A stretch of DNA of 64,000 bases from Dipetalonema caudispina (taxonomy: Eukaryota > Nematoda > Chromadorea > Rhabditida > Onchocercidae), in NCBI GenBank assembly GCA_013365325.1, contig JABVXV010000024.1, positions 1 through 64,000 on the forward strand. The letters are read 5' to 3'. Positions 37,101-49,341 of this stretch are shown here, piece by piece (the stretch's first letter is position 1; the number at the start of each line of letters is the position of its first letter). The translations under genes were made by a program, and so were the position numbers. The notes below the pieces were generated by a model that saw only the letters and a program-made list of their open reading frames with translations, did no database searches and had not been told where the DNA came from.

Positions 37101-40100
37101 AACTGCGAAATTTTGAACAGCAGTCGAGCACACTGCAAAGGGGCGGTTTGACAGTGGAATGAGCGATTTTTGATGAGAAATGAATTAAAATATATAAAAA
37201 TTCTTCAGTTTCCCCATGATACGCTAACAATGGCATTGCACTAAACCGGGTGTTTGAGAAGCAAAGATGGAATAGGTCATGAGGTAGAATAATCAATGGG
37301 CGGAGTGTATGGTGGAAAAGTGGTGCGGTATAACACGGGTTTCTTTCTAACTTTAAATACACTATTAAGAAATACTGTGGGAAAAAAATGATTAACTATT
37401 ATAGGAAATTATGGTAATATTGGTTAATAGATAGATCTGTTGAAGACATCGAATAAAAAGAAAAGGAGAGAGAAGGAGGAATTCGGCTTTCGGTTCGATA
37501 TTTTCTGCTGCATAGTAAGAAATTTGAACCAATAAGATCCTGTACATCTACAGAGGGACCGGTTTCTTGCCTTGCAATCAGCCAACAAAAAACGCTGTCA
37601 TTTATGCCCGCAGTGTTTTTTTTTTAAACCTTTTGCCGTTCTAATCGACTATCAGTTAATAATTCTTCTAAGAATTTCTTCCAGCGCAAGAAGGGAATGG
37701 TGTGTGAGCGCAAGGGTCATGTTATTTCCTATGTTCAGCCTTTGTTTTATTTTTTTTTTTATCAAGGACAAAGAATTTTCTTTTCGAAAGGAAACATTTC
37801 TTCATAAATCTCGAAAAACAGAAGCAATTATATTGCTTGATTTCACTTTGCATATACATGATTCTAGACCATCTTCACACATTCATTCTATTAGAAGGAA
37901 GATGAGTATGATGGATATCATGAACTAACATTCGATAAAAGATTTTTGTAGTCCATTACCGATTTAGCTATCAGGTGGGAAACCTCTAAATCAAAAATTT
38001 TGGCATAGTTAAAGGAAGGACGTAGTTAGCACTACAAAATTTTTAGAAAGTAAACACTCTGATTCAGTACAGCGCATCGTTTAAGAGTGGCATAATTCCA
38101 ATGTGGAAATAGTTGTAGATGAGTGGTTTTTGTTGAAATAAGTTAGTTAACAGATACAGGAATGAATCAAGAATTCACAAATATTATAAGACAGCTGGTG
38201 TGGTAACTGAGGAAGTGTAGATTAGATGTAAATAAATACAAAGAAGGTGTGGGTTTCACGTTTTCCTTTCATTCCACCTATCTTAAAGGTGTTGTTTGAT
38301 TTATTGCTTTACTTTTCACTACATTCGTACTATAATTCTTGATATTGATAATGATATCAGTCGTGCATATGTTTACTTCGTGTTTATCTGTTTCATTAAT
38401 AGAGTTGTGGAAACTCTATGAGTGTTATTTGAAAGTTTGGAAAATCGTATCGTCAATTTTCAAATGTAGCGAAAGCATCCTTTTTCTTCTTTACCTGCGT
38501 CAAAAAGGTATACAGTGACAGAAATTCTCCTCCGAAGACGAATTGATTGTTAATTAAACGATGGCAATGAGTTGAAAAACGATTATATAATTCGAAATAC
38601 TTCATTTATAATTACTGTCGCTCTTCTATTTTTTTTTTTTTTTGTTTAGAGTATTCTTTAATGCAAAATATCGAATAGTTTGACGGAGGCATATAGGAGG
38701 AAGAGTAAATAAATCCTTGAATACAATAAACATTTTGCATTCAAGCGGACAACTTACACTTCAATTCATATGAATCATCAGACGGAAATGAAATAATATT
38801 TGCGGAAAAATTAGTAAACAAAGCTAAGAGTAAATAAATTGAATACAATAAACATATCAATTTGCTAATATTATTTAACCAACGTCAAATTGCAAAATGC
38901 ATTGTATGTGTTATAGATTAGTCGGGTAGGTGCAGAAATAATTTGCCACCAATTAACAGTCTCTTTCAACTTCATATCCGTCTCTCTCTCCCTTTATGTT
39001 TTATTTACAAATCCGTCTCACTTACCAGTTTTTACTACTACTTCTAGTAATAGAGAATGTATTTGTAATGAAAGTTTTGCAATAGCTCGTCGTTACATTT
39101 AGAGATGGTGATCGTGTGAATTCAATAACAAGAAGTGTTTCTAAGGTAAAACAGGGAAAGGGTAGGGAGAATAGGGTTATTGCAAGAGACGAATGACCTT
39201 CATTGTATTTCTGACTCAGTAGCAACAGATTAGGTCAAATTGAATGCAAAAAAATGCAAAATAACTGTAAGGGAGTGCGGAAATTCTGAAGAATATTTCG
39301 ATGTAGGAATTTTGCAGTTAGAGAAGGAAAAGAAAAAAACTGCAGGTGAAATTTTGATACTAGCTGAGTATTTAGTTTTGCTGATAACCCTCTGTTCTTT
39401 ATTTTCTTATTCCTGCATCAGTAATTGGTACTGATTTTGAAACCAATAGTTACGACACTTAGAATTAATGTAAAAAAGGTTTTGGTTCAAAGGTTACTTC
39501 GCTATTATCTAGGATATATTTATACAGTTGATACTTCCCACTTACCAGAAGTTCAAATGGAATGATTTGAAAGTTGGCATTTTGATGAAATTCTGGAGGT
39601 GCAATCGTAATACGAAAGCAAGAGATCGTACATCATAACAATCTTTTGAGTCTTGGCGACCAAGATTCCTTTCTCAAAAGTACTATTAATTTTTGGTTGG
39701 AACGCGAAAGGATTTGCAGAGCGAAATATTAATGCAAAAATAAGATGAAGGTTAAATAATTTTTTTAAATTATCTGATTAGCAAAGATTTAATCATTTGT
39801 AGGCAGTACAAGTTGTGCAATATTTCGCATTCATTAACTTTTTTCACACCCTGCTCTATGGTTTTTAATTTCATACAGTAATTTCATGTATATGTTTCAT
39901 GTATTTTAATTTCATGTATATGCCGTTAAACGATTTGAAAATAATTAATTCCTTGTGCATGAAAAATTAGAGGTTAAAGAAATGTATATAGGCGAAGCTA
40001 TTTCTTTACCTTTCGGAAATGAAACTTGCATCTCATAGTAGTGAGACGACCTACACATGATCGTGTTGGAACGGACGCACCATCTCATTCGTTAAATCAT

Positions 40101-43100
40101 TTCTTTTATTCATTTAGTATTGATACATTGATGTGCTATTATAGATAAATAGTGAAAATGATAAAGATGAATAAGTTTGCGAAAGATTTGAGGATGTCCT
40201 TGTTGATGCAGATGTGATGAGAATGATAGCAGTAAAGAAGAATTAGTAGTAATAAAACTAGTGGTGTCAATAGTAATGACTATAAAAGGTAAATAAAGGC
40301 ATGGTAAGTAACCTAAATATGTCAGTCAAAATATGGAGGTAACGAACGTAGTGACAAAGTGGAGTGATAAATGGCATGTTTATCAGATAAATTATTTTTA
40401 TAGATCTGTCCTTTTTTATGTGGAAATTATGGAGATCTATTCTAAAGCACTTTATTGCTTGAATTTCAATTTTTTGACTTCTTTGATAGAACTTATGATC
40501 GAGTAAAGGATTTTAATACGAAATAAAGGTTTTAATGGAAAGAGAGATATTTAGAATCACTGAAACTGCAAACTAGTCTAAGTCTAAGTCTAAACTAGAG
40601 GTTGATTGAACTAAATTATTTGATCATTCCATGTTGTATGTATCTTCCAACAAATCCGTTTACGATTCTATCGGGCTTACGGCTATGTTAGCATCTAGAA
40701 AGAGAGAGAAACCATTCTGAACTTAATGAATGAATTGTTTTGAGGAGAGAACCATGATATTGTTCATCCTGAGACTGATTTGTTTCATTTCATTCAAGTT
40801 AAGGAATTTCTCAGGTGGGTATTGATGTTCATTATCTCTACGGTAATGTGTATTTGTGATAATGATAAGATAACAAAAGATGGCAGAGTAATGAACTAAC
40901 TGAGTCGATTTTCGTATAAATTGAACGAATTAACCTTGAAAGAGAGAGTAGTCATTTGTAAAACGATGTTTATGTACTTTCAATATACCAACCAAATTAT
41001 CTTACTCTTTTCTGGGCCTTTTCTTGCCATTGTGATGATGATGATGATGATAGTTAAGTGAAATGATGTATTAAGTAATCCTTATTACGAACAAGAGCAG
41101 CAGCAGCACTACACGATCGGTTTCATGTCACTGTCCTCGATTTGAGTTATGTCCTTGCTCAATGTCCGTCTGAAGGAGAGGGAAGTTAGTACGTCACCTA
41201 TGCTATTATCATGTGATGGCGTTCATGATCTCGACTACTTACACAGGACAGTTTTGGAAGTAATTAGTGATACGTAATGTAGAGGCAGGTGATGAAAAAG
41301 AAAATAATGGACAAAAGAGACAATTTCAGGAAATTGACTATTTACAGCACATGTTTACTTCTAATGTTAAGTGAAGGAAGAAATACAATGATAAATAAAA
41401 AGGAGGTATAAGTTGTTCTCGTTTTATAAAATGGGAAATTTCTGTTGTCCGGATGGTCAACGGTCTCCAAACCTCATTCATTTCTATCTCTGAAAACTGC
41501 GGTGCATATAAATTGTCTCATAATCCTTCCCATTCTACTGATCGATTATCTGGAATCGCTGAAAATAATTGGTGGGTGAACTCATTTCCTACTTTCCGGT
41601 TGAGGATTAATGCAGGATATATTTCACCATATGAAGAATGTAAATAACATGATTTTCGCTGTCAGTGAATATTTTTCGAATAAGAATGTGGTTGAGAGAT
41701 CGGATATCCGGACATTTTCGACTGAAAGAGAAATCATCAATGAAAGATATCAGAGTGATTGCTGGAAGAGTTTCTCTTTTTGGCCACTCAAAAATTTTGC
41801 TTATTATCAGTTTATTAGTGCTTATATCAGTACTGTTAAAATGTGACTAAGCTGTATTTGTTAATCGATATCGCTGATGATTTGTCGAAAATTTTCCCTC
41901 AAATCTAATGTTAATGAAGCATAAGTACTAATTTAGCGTCGAGAAGCGAAATCAGTTACGAAAGCTCGGTTCAATCTGTTGTGCGTTTTTCTAAAAACGT
42001 TTTCGTTAAATGATAGCGATGCATGAAGACTGTTTGCAATTTGCCCTTTTATTTATTTTTCATAAGAAAGTGATAGGAGGGCAACCGAAAGGATGCACAC
42101 ATTCACCCCCTTTCCTGTGTCATTTAATTTCTTTAGACTGAGAAAATTGATAGTAATTTTTCCAATTTTGAAACGATAAAAAACATTTGCAAATAACTTA
42201 AATTTCGAAAAATCTAACAATATATGAACGATCTGGAAAGAATGTTATAAAATAGAAAAGGGAGGGAACGAGCTGGATAAGGGAAGAAAAACTGTGCTAT
42301 GCTTTTGATTAGTAGAATAGTGGTTTTACATTTTATGCTTTGTTCTTTTATTCAACTTTCAAGTAAATTATATTAATGATATTGCCTTATTCATCACTTT
42401 AAGTAATTTAATTTGACTTTTACTGGTTCATATCATTCCTGCTACACTATTGCTAAGTTACATCACGTGTGTTGAAGATAATCTTACACTTCCTTTATAT
42501 GAAAGGAGACGAATATTTAGTGATCTATACATAAGAAATTTGGATTTAGATGGGACAGAGATCTACCTCAGTTAACTTGCAATAAAAAAGCAATGAAATT
42601 TTAAAGATCATAAACTGTTGGATATGAAAATAATGGATTCGGAAAGTTAAATAGAAGCATATGTTTGAAAGTCTTACCTCTTCATTTTACTTTAGAACTT
42701 CAGGTAATTCGAGAAGAGGAAATTGCCAATTTTGTATATAGTTTGCCGTTTTATTTTTAACCAATAATTGCTAAAGTACTATAGAATTGCTGTTTTTCGA
42801 CTACTTTGGGCTTCGTGCAAAATTTGTAGTGATCAGTAATCGTGAGAGTTAGACAATCGAGTGTCAATTGTTTGATTATCGACTGTTTGTTATATGCTGA
42901 TGGGTGAATTGATTTTGGCCGCTTGGCAAACAACATTTGATATTGAGGTATTGAAACATTTCAGAGAGTGACATGCCAGTGCTATAATGTAGATACCGGT
43001 TTTTTAATATTATCTGCAAATTTACAGTGCCAAAGTATGACTTATTGGTGTTTAATTCCTTTAGATTCTGAATAATACGAAGTTTGAATATAAACTTTGC

Positions 43101-46100
43101 ATTATTCGGGGACTGTATATGGATTGATTTCAACTTTGCCTTCATGAGTCTTACTGATTCAAAGAGTTTCGACCTTGCACTTACAATGATTGATGAATCA
43201 ATTCATTTTTATATTTATTGCTTTGAATAATCTTGACGATTACTTTTGTAAGTGGTGAAAAAATGAATGAAAGGTGCATCCATAATTTATTTTATCTCAC
43301 AGAAAACAATTACATTACAAGAGGGAAAGATTGGAATTATGCTGGAAATAAGCTATCTTATACTTATAAAACTTCTTGAGAGCAATCATCTGATCTTCTT
43401 GACATTCCGAAGAATCAACTCCATCATCTCATTTACAAACTTATGGTAGAATTAGAATTTAAATTTGTACACGGAAATTTTTGTTGAAATAAATTCTTAA
43501 ACAAAGGATGATCACCTAATACTGTTCCTTAAAATGCAGATAATCGGCGTCTTTGGGGCGCGAGAAAAGATTGGCTTACTCTTTAGGCTATTCCTATTAG
43601 AATATGAAAATGTCAAAGGAACTGACTGATTTCTTCATCTTTTTTGTTGTAAATGCTTATAAATGCGAGAACAGTTGTGATTATTCGTTTCCGAAATAAA
43701 TGCAGACTGAAATAAATTTTAATGCATTAACTACTGATAACTGTTTTTGGAATTGATTTTTGATATCTAGGGAACTATGAAAGCTTGAAGACCTGTCCTA
43801 ATTTCTGGGAAGAGAAGAAAAGGAATTAAATGAAAAGTAACATTTTAAGGTTTAAAATTTGAAATCAATAGAACAATTACTTTGCTATTGAAAATAAATG
43901 TAACTAGTTTTTTGAATTTTTTCCATCTTCTGATCTTTCCATTTTCTGACATTTGAGTATAATTATGTTGTTGAGAAGTTTCTATGTTTCGAATTGTATG
44001 TTATGGAGTTTTTTTTTTTTTTTTTTAAGAATTGCAAAAACATACAGCGAAAGAGTAGAAAGGATGTTGGACGATAAAAATGCATTGTTTCTTTCTTTTA
44101 TCTTGCTTTTATTCCAAAAACATTATATGAGTTTTATTTTTGATATGCAAGTTAAAACGGACAATATAAAATCATTGAGGCATAACTTAATACTGTTGAC
44201 TTCAACTACATAGTTGAATTCACTGCGGTTTCCGATACTATAATGGCTTTGATCACATTGAGGTGAAACAAATGTGTTACGCTAAAATTAGAGCGGAAAA
44301 TATTCAAAAATCCCAACATGCATCATTTTACATTTCATTCCAATCCAAAATAAATATAAGCTTAGAATAATAATGTAAATATATGTATATGAGTGAAAGA
44401 GAGAAAGAGTTTGATGAAGTATATTCCGATCATCGATAAAACTTGTTCTTCATTCAGTTTGCTTTATATACATCCCAGATGTAATTTTATAGCTTCAGGA
44501 TGTGCTGAATCCTCCAAAAGTTAATTTACTCACATATGACATTAATGAATATTGAGTAGAACTGTATGCAGATGCCAAGATATCTATTGGGAATTAAGTT
44601 TCATTTGATTTCTGAATTCATTCTTTTTCCAAATCTGGTCTGATTTGACAAAGTTATTTTGTTTGGTATAACACCGTTTCTCTTTAACCTTGAGAATTTT
44701 TCTGAATTGAGATTATTTTAAGGAATACGTTATGAATAAATTTCAGTACATTTGCAGTGATTTGTGCAGAAAACTTCATATTACCTCTCTCTTTCCTTCT
44801 TTGTTTTCATTTTAATGCTGGTTAATCTAGTTAAATTATTTTGTTTCACAGACATTTCAGATTCCTAAAAAAATCTCGAGATAATGATAAAACTAATAGG
44901 TGGTATGCAAATAGTGATGATACATGGAGGTTTTATAGAATTGGTGGGCTGTCACGTTTGGTCTTGCATTTCTCCCTTACATATTTATCCCTCACTCTTT
45001 TCTTTATATTTTTGTGCAGGAATCTTAGTTCGAGAATTTTTTTTATAGAACTAAATTTTTCTTACTATAAAAAAACCTAATAAATTGTTTTTTTTTTTTT
45101 GTTGCAGCAAGAAGCCGAACAGTATGGAAACGTTGAGGAAGTACAATTATTACAGCAACAAATTGATGATTTGGAAGCGAGGGCCGCCGAATTGGTACGC
45201 TTTTGAGTATTTTTTCAGTTTATTTTGATCCAATACTAAATAATATAGTCAGACAGAAAAGCGTTTTTTTTTTTTTTTTAAATGAATCCATACATTTGAT
45301 TGATCTGTACGGAATATTCAAGTCAGTTGTAAATGAAATTACTGAACAAACAACTGTCAACACAGAAAACTGTTTTTACTTTAAAATGACGACATTGCAG
45401 GAACGACGTCGTTCACAAAGTATTCGTGGTATTAGTTGGATCAATCAACGTAACAGACAGGCCATCAAAGAAGCTATTCTCAGTGGTCAAGTACATATTG
45501 AAACATCCAGTCAAGATGATCCGTTCACTCGGAAGAATGCGCGAATGAAGGTTTCTTTTGTGATGCTTTATATTTGACATTCGACACTTCCCAAACGAAG
45601 TGATTGTTACAACGGTTATAGTCTCCTTAAAACTGAAATTGAATTTGCGGTTGCTGCACAACTTTTATCAGGGCACCATCAATGCTAACCAACTTTTTGT
45701 GTGTTTTCGGGGTGCAGAACATAAATAATTTTACATAAATAGCTAGTTCATACGATTTACAAAGCATTCATTTCAACTTTTGAATATTTTTAAATTTAAG
45801 CCTGTTCCTGGAAGAGATAAAATGACTCAACAATTGAATGAGAAAAGAGATCCAGACACCAGCAATAATGATGAACGTAAGTTTCTGTTTTGCTTTTTGC
45901 ATTCTTTCTCATTTTGAAGCTTCATCACGCGTTTTGAAACATTTATCCTTCTGATGATCTGAAGATTATATTTTTATGACCTTTGATTTTATTATAATTT
46001 TACCATATAAAACAGGATTTAACTTGGAGATAATAGAAATCAATGACGAAACATCTGAAAACATTATTCACTAGAAATGTACTATACTTAGTATAAGCCG

Positions 46101-47015
46101 TTGTAGGCATATGTTTGATGCTATTGTTGTATTTGATTCAAAAGATTGACTGTCGATGGGATATTTTGTTTGGCCGTCAGGTTCTAACTGATGAAAAAAT
46201 CTCTTTTCTTACTTGATGACTCTAGGAACCACTCTGTGCTTTGGTTCAAATTTATCACTTCCGTACCAGTGTTTGCAGGCTAAATTTCGTGAAAGATAAT
46301 TAATTAAATATTCTCGACAAAATTCTTATAAAACATCTTTTCAATTTTTTAAGAATATTTCTTGTGTCATTTAAAGATTCCGCACCAAGCTCGCAGTCAA
46401 CTGTTATTGAGCTAAATGATCAAAAGCCATCGCCTCAAAAAGGAGCTATTAATGCAGGTGGAGCACGAGGCCCAAGTGGACCAGTCTCGGATCTTTTCAA
46501 TGCTCATAATTTTGATGTTGATATTGACATTGCCATACCAGGTAAACATACTTCCTTCAGTGAATACTTGACCAAACAAAGAATTAAAACATCCGAGTTT
46601 CATTGTATAGACTCACAAGAATGTATAGTATTAAATAATGGGGTGCTAAAAAAAATCGGTAAATTACCTTTTGATTGCGTCTGGTGAGATTTTCATGCCA
46701 GTGTTCATTGATTATTTTACAGTTAATTAATAAAAAGTGAAGCAGAAGTCTAGCACTATCAAGACTTCATCATAAAGTTAAGGGATAAGCATAATTTCGA
46801 TTAGCAGTATTATAGTTTATCTTACTTCATTCCTTTTCGTGAGCTATCGTTTGTTTTTAGCGGCAATGACACTGTCTTCCAATGCTCCGTCACTCAGTTC
46901 AATGGATGTTAATTCAAGGCATCCTGGTCTGGGCAGTAATCGATCAACAATAAGTAGAGGATCATCTAGGCCATTAAGTCTCGAAGATTACAAACGTCGT
47001 AAGAATCTTCTGTGA
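28103..47015 (+). CDS. rtfo-1: RTF1, Plus3-domain transcription elongation factor (17 exons, about 709 aa)
   Basis: RTF1 works in the nucleus with the Paf1 complex on elongating RNA polymerase II and promotes H2B ubiquitination. Exons: 28103-28198, 28538-28646, 28960-29105, 29259-29395, 29608-29720, 29815-29868 (or 29874), 30403-30549, 30719-30906, 31260-31409, 31650-31832, 32239-32334, 32617-32694, 45108-45194, 45401-45550, 45801-45876, 46377-46541, 46861-47015. All phases fit. Domains: an acidic, Ser-rich and Lys-rich N-terminus; an HMD-like segment ([14 protein letters not shown]); an SR-rich tract in exon 8; the Plus3 domain at about residues 331-441; then [14 protein letters not shown], a coiled coil ([18 protein letters not shown]), [17 protein letters not shown] and a tail with [16 protein letters not shown]. 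These last blocks occur in the same order in human RTF1, which shows that the exons on both sides of the 12.4-kb intron belong together. The length is close to human RTF1 (710 aa). Confidence 0.93.
31260..31832 (+). other. Plus3 domain of RTF1 (exons 9 and 10)
   Basis: Exon 9 encodes [18 protein letters not shown] and [18 protein letters not shown]. Exon 10 encodes [17 protein letters not shown], then [20 protein letters not shown] and [13 protein letters not shown]. This is a complete Plus3 fold, the module that in other species binds phosphorylated SPT5 repeats. The several basic and aromatic surface residues look intact. Confidence 0.92.
33765..35849 (-). CDS. Four-helix MARVEL-like membrane protein, nested in an RTF1 intron (286 aa)
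   Basis: Exons (minus strand): 35849-35608, 35329-35191, 34856-34674, 34294-34181, 33947-33765. All phases agree and the stop is TAA. The N-terminus of about 85 residues is hydrophilic, with a proline-rich [13 protein letters not shown] stretch, followed by a basic RQQQKRR patch. Then come [18 protein letters not shown] and four hydrophobic helices: [50 protein letters not shown]; and [19 protein letters not shown] cytoplasmic-type tail of about 45 residues ends [13 protein letters not shown] at the start of helix 1 and the SAxxDA helix 4 are typical of MARVEL domains (plasmolipin, CMTM, MAL), which sit in membrane microdomains and traffic vesicles. No specific ortholog is assigned. An ACATTTAG acceptor ends six bases before the ATG. 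Confidence 0.82.
38701..38858. repeat. Short direct repeat, two copies 125 bp apart
   Basis: AAGAGTAAATAAAT followed by TGAATACAATAAACAT occurs at 38,701 and again at 38,826; the first copy has a four-base insertion. Confidence 0.7.
41036..41052. repeat. GAT microsatellite
   Basis: Six consecutive GAT triplets inside the RTF1 intron. Confidence 0.7.
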
Positions 47016-47023
47016 ATGCTTAG

Positions 47024-47029
47024 AATAAA
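47024..47029 (+). terminator. AATAAA hexamer after the RTF1 stop
   Basis: AATAAA lies nine bases after the TGA stop. If used, the 3' UTR would be unusually short (about 25-30 bases), so a more distal signal may be the real one. Confidence 0.3.
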
Positions 47030-48499
47030 CATGTCTTTTTCTTCTAATTTGAATTTCTTTGAGCATCGGTTCAAAATTACTTATGGTCGGGCAAAGCTAA
47101 AATGACAAAGCCTTTTTACCAGTAAATATCATTCTGCACACTTGCACGAAACAAATTATAAAATAATTTGATAGATATAAACAAAATTTTCAGCTCTGCC
47201 CAGGAAATCCTCTTTTTATATCTTTTTCTCCTTTGTTATCTCCAAGTTAATTCATATTGTTTTACTTTGTTATAAATTTTCACTTTAGGTATTTCGTAGC
47301 TAGTAATTCCACTTCTTTTTCGTTATCGTCTGTTTCATATGAAAAACAGTATTGTTGGCAATAGAAGTTCACCCCAAGACCAATATACCGAGGCTACAAT
47401 AGGCTTGAAATGCTCAATACCTTAATCTCATTAGGTCTTATTCGATACTAATCTGCTAAAAAATCTGATTGAAGTATGAACAAGAATGCTTGTAAGGAGT
47501 ATAATTGTGGAAAATTATGCTTTCTAAGGCATGATAAAAGATTGAATTCGTAAGAATTTGAAAAAGTAAAGTAATTACAGGAATGTGGTAGTAACTCCTT
47601 TTTTTTCACCTTAATTAAATTTTCTACTTTTTAGAGGGAAAACTTGGACAGCTGTTATGTATATTTAACCTGGTTTTATTTTTAATTTTTACTTCATGAG
47701 GGTAAAGAAGCAGTTGTTTCGGTCTAAAATAGTTAATTTTATACTTCTTGGCATTCTTGTTTTGGTGAAAATCTAGGGAGATTTTGCACTCATTTGATTT
47801 AGATGAAACTGAATTTACATCTATCACGGCAACTTTTCGATAGTATTACTCAAATGCCCATATTGCTTGCTGTTATACGATTTTCTGGATCTGTGTATTT
47901 TGTTGCATTTTTTTATGTACATATACTTTTTACCCGTTGAATTTAGCATTACTGCTATTATATTTTGTACTGATGTTGATAGCGATGGTAACAATGTTGA
48001 TAAGACAACAATCATTTTACTAATATCAATGATAAGGATTTTGCTGTGTTTTATTTTTGATGAAGAAACCAATCAGCAAGGGCGGGATTCTTTTACTTCT
48101 TATTTTATTTCCTTTGCCAAATCTTCTAACTTATTCCTCACCTATTTAGTGTTTTATTTCAAGTTTCAAATAAATTAAATTTCCCATCTCTTTCTTTTCC
48201 CCTTGTCAAAAATTAAAGAGTAAGAACTGTGTTGACGTAGTGACTAATATTTTAGTTATTAGAAGTTTGCATAAATATGGATGAATCATAACATGTATGA
48301 AGGCATGACGTGTCGGATATCTTGTTCTACATGTGATGATATGCGTAAAATGTGCTGTCAAACTAGGATGGAAAAACAGGAGGCAAGAAAAAAGAATGAC
48401 TAACTACGATTTACGTTATCGTTGAATAATTTATCATGGACAATATTTCTCTTAATGGTTTGGATAATTTAGGATGGAGATGTATTCCTTATAATGATG

Positions 48500-48524
48500 G
48501 TATATATATATATATATATATATA
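48500..48524. repeat. TA dinucleotide microsatellite
   Basis: Twelve uninterrupted TA units. Confidence 0.9.
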
Positions 48525-48754
48525 GCCAAGAATTATATTTAGAACTTGTCTCGATGAACTTTACTTGGGACAGATCAAATTTTTTTTACTGATTGGTTGG
48601 CTATCATGTGCTCCGAGAGACTCATTAGTAACGTTCAGTGTTGCACCAAATATTTTACGGGCCGCAGGGCTATGGTTGCCGCGACTTTCAGATTTGAATG
48701 TTGGTGCTAAAAAGGTTGGATTCACCGTTGGTGAAGGGTGGAGATGTATTTTGG

Positions 48755-49020
48755 TGCGGTTGAAGTTTTTATGGTACTTGTGGTACAGTCAGGTCATTGT
48801 GGTACTTGTGGGATAGTTGAGGTTTTTACGGTACTTATGGTACAGTCAGGTCATTATGGTACTTGTGGTATGCTTGAGGTTTTTGTAGTGTTTATGGTAC
48901 GGCTGATTGTTACTTGAGATATGTTTGAGATTTTTGTGTTACCCGTTGTACGTTTAAGGTTTTTGTGATACATATAGTGCGGTTGTGGTTTTTGTAGTTT
49001 CGTATATGCTTAAGGTTTTT
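48755..49020. repeat. Degenerate minisatellite, 57-bp unit
   Basis: TGGTACAGTCAGGTCATT recurs at 48,781 and 48,838 in a unit containing GGTACTTGTGG and GAGGTTTTT. Later units decay but keep the TTAAGGTTTTTGT/TGAGGTTTTTGT core at roughly similar spacing. The plus strand is rich in G and T. Confidence 0.75.
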
Positions 49021-49292
49021 GTCACTCATGACCTGAAATTTCTGGAAGTGAACAGATTAACTTCGAAGCATCCATTTTGTTATTACATTCCATCCGTGCT
49101 CGTTTTTGAGATTGCGGATTTTTGCATTTAATGTACTGCTTACATTTGTTTTAATACCAAACAAGTATCGGATAGTATGGTAAGGGAGTGGGCGTAAGGT
49201 ATAGGTGTATGTAATACAAGTGAAATGTGAATTTTTTTTTCTTTTTATTTTGTCTACGCAAACGAAACAAACGTTATGGATACATTACTACT

Positions 49293-49303
49293 TTACATTT
49301 CAG
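49293..49303 (+). promoter_or_regulatory. 3' splice acceptor before the HP1-like start (likely SL site)
   Basis: TTACATTTCAG, 38 bases upstream of the ATG, fits the nematode trans-splice acceptor consensus. Confidence 0.4.
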
Positions 49304-49341
49304 AATAAAGCTTGAAAGCATTTGGAAGGTAGCACTATTTC

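Larger units (their letters stand above)
35857..45100. other. Remaining part of the RTF1 intron, no further gene seen
   Basis: About 9 kb upstream of the nested gene and inside the host intron. The longest open frames (123 codons on minus at 37,362-36,991 and 118 codons on plus at 37,572-37,928) have low-complexity composition and no domain, and I do not call them. The part next to 35.9 kb presumably holds the nested gene's promoter. Confidence 0.5.
32695..45107 (+). other. 12.4-kb intron 12 of RTF1
   Basis: The intron begins GTTAGT after GNLIKLK and ends TTGTTGCAG before QEAEQYG. It contains the antisense MARVEL-like gene (35,849-33,765). The rest, especially 36-45 kb, shows only short open frames without domain signals, poly-A and poly-T runs, a GAT microsatellite near 41,036 and a short direct repeat near 38.7 kb. 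RTF1's other introns run from about 0.1 to 0.8 kb. Confidence 0.85.
47016..49300. other. Intergenic region between RTF1 and the HP1-like gene
   Basis: About 2.3 kb without a supported exon. It contains a TA microsatellite at 48,500 and a GT-rich degenerate minisatellite at 48,755-49,020. An open frame at 48,565-48,816 runs into that minisatellite and is not called. Confidence 0.5.

Noticed and set aside
36991..37362. 123-codon open frame on minus inside the RTF1 intron
   Set aside because: No domain, odd Leu/His/Phe/Cys-rich composition, no splice partners in phase, and surrounding sequence looks noncoding.
37572..37928. 118-codon open frame on plus
   Set aside because: Starts in a poly-T context with FFF runs; no family resemblance or flanking exons.
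48565..48816. 83-codon open frame with a hydrophobic start
   Set aside because: Its C-terminal part is the GT-rich minisatellite; no domain and no splice context.
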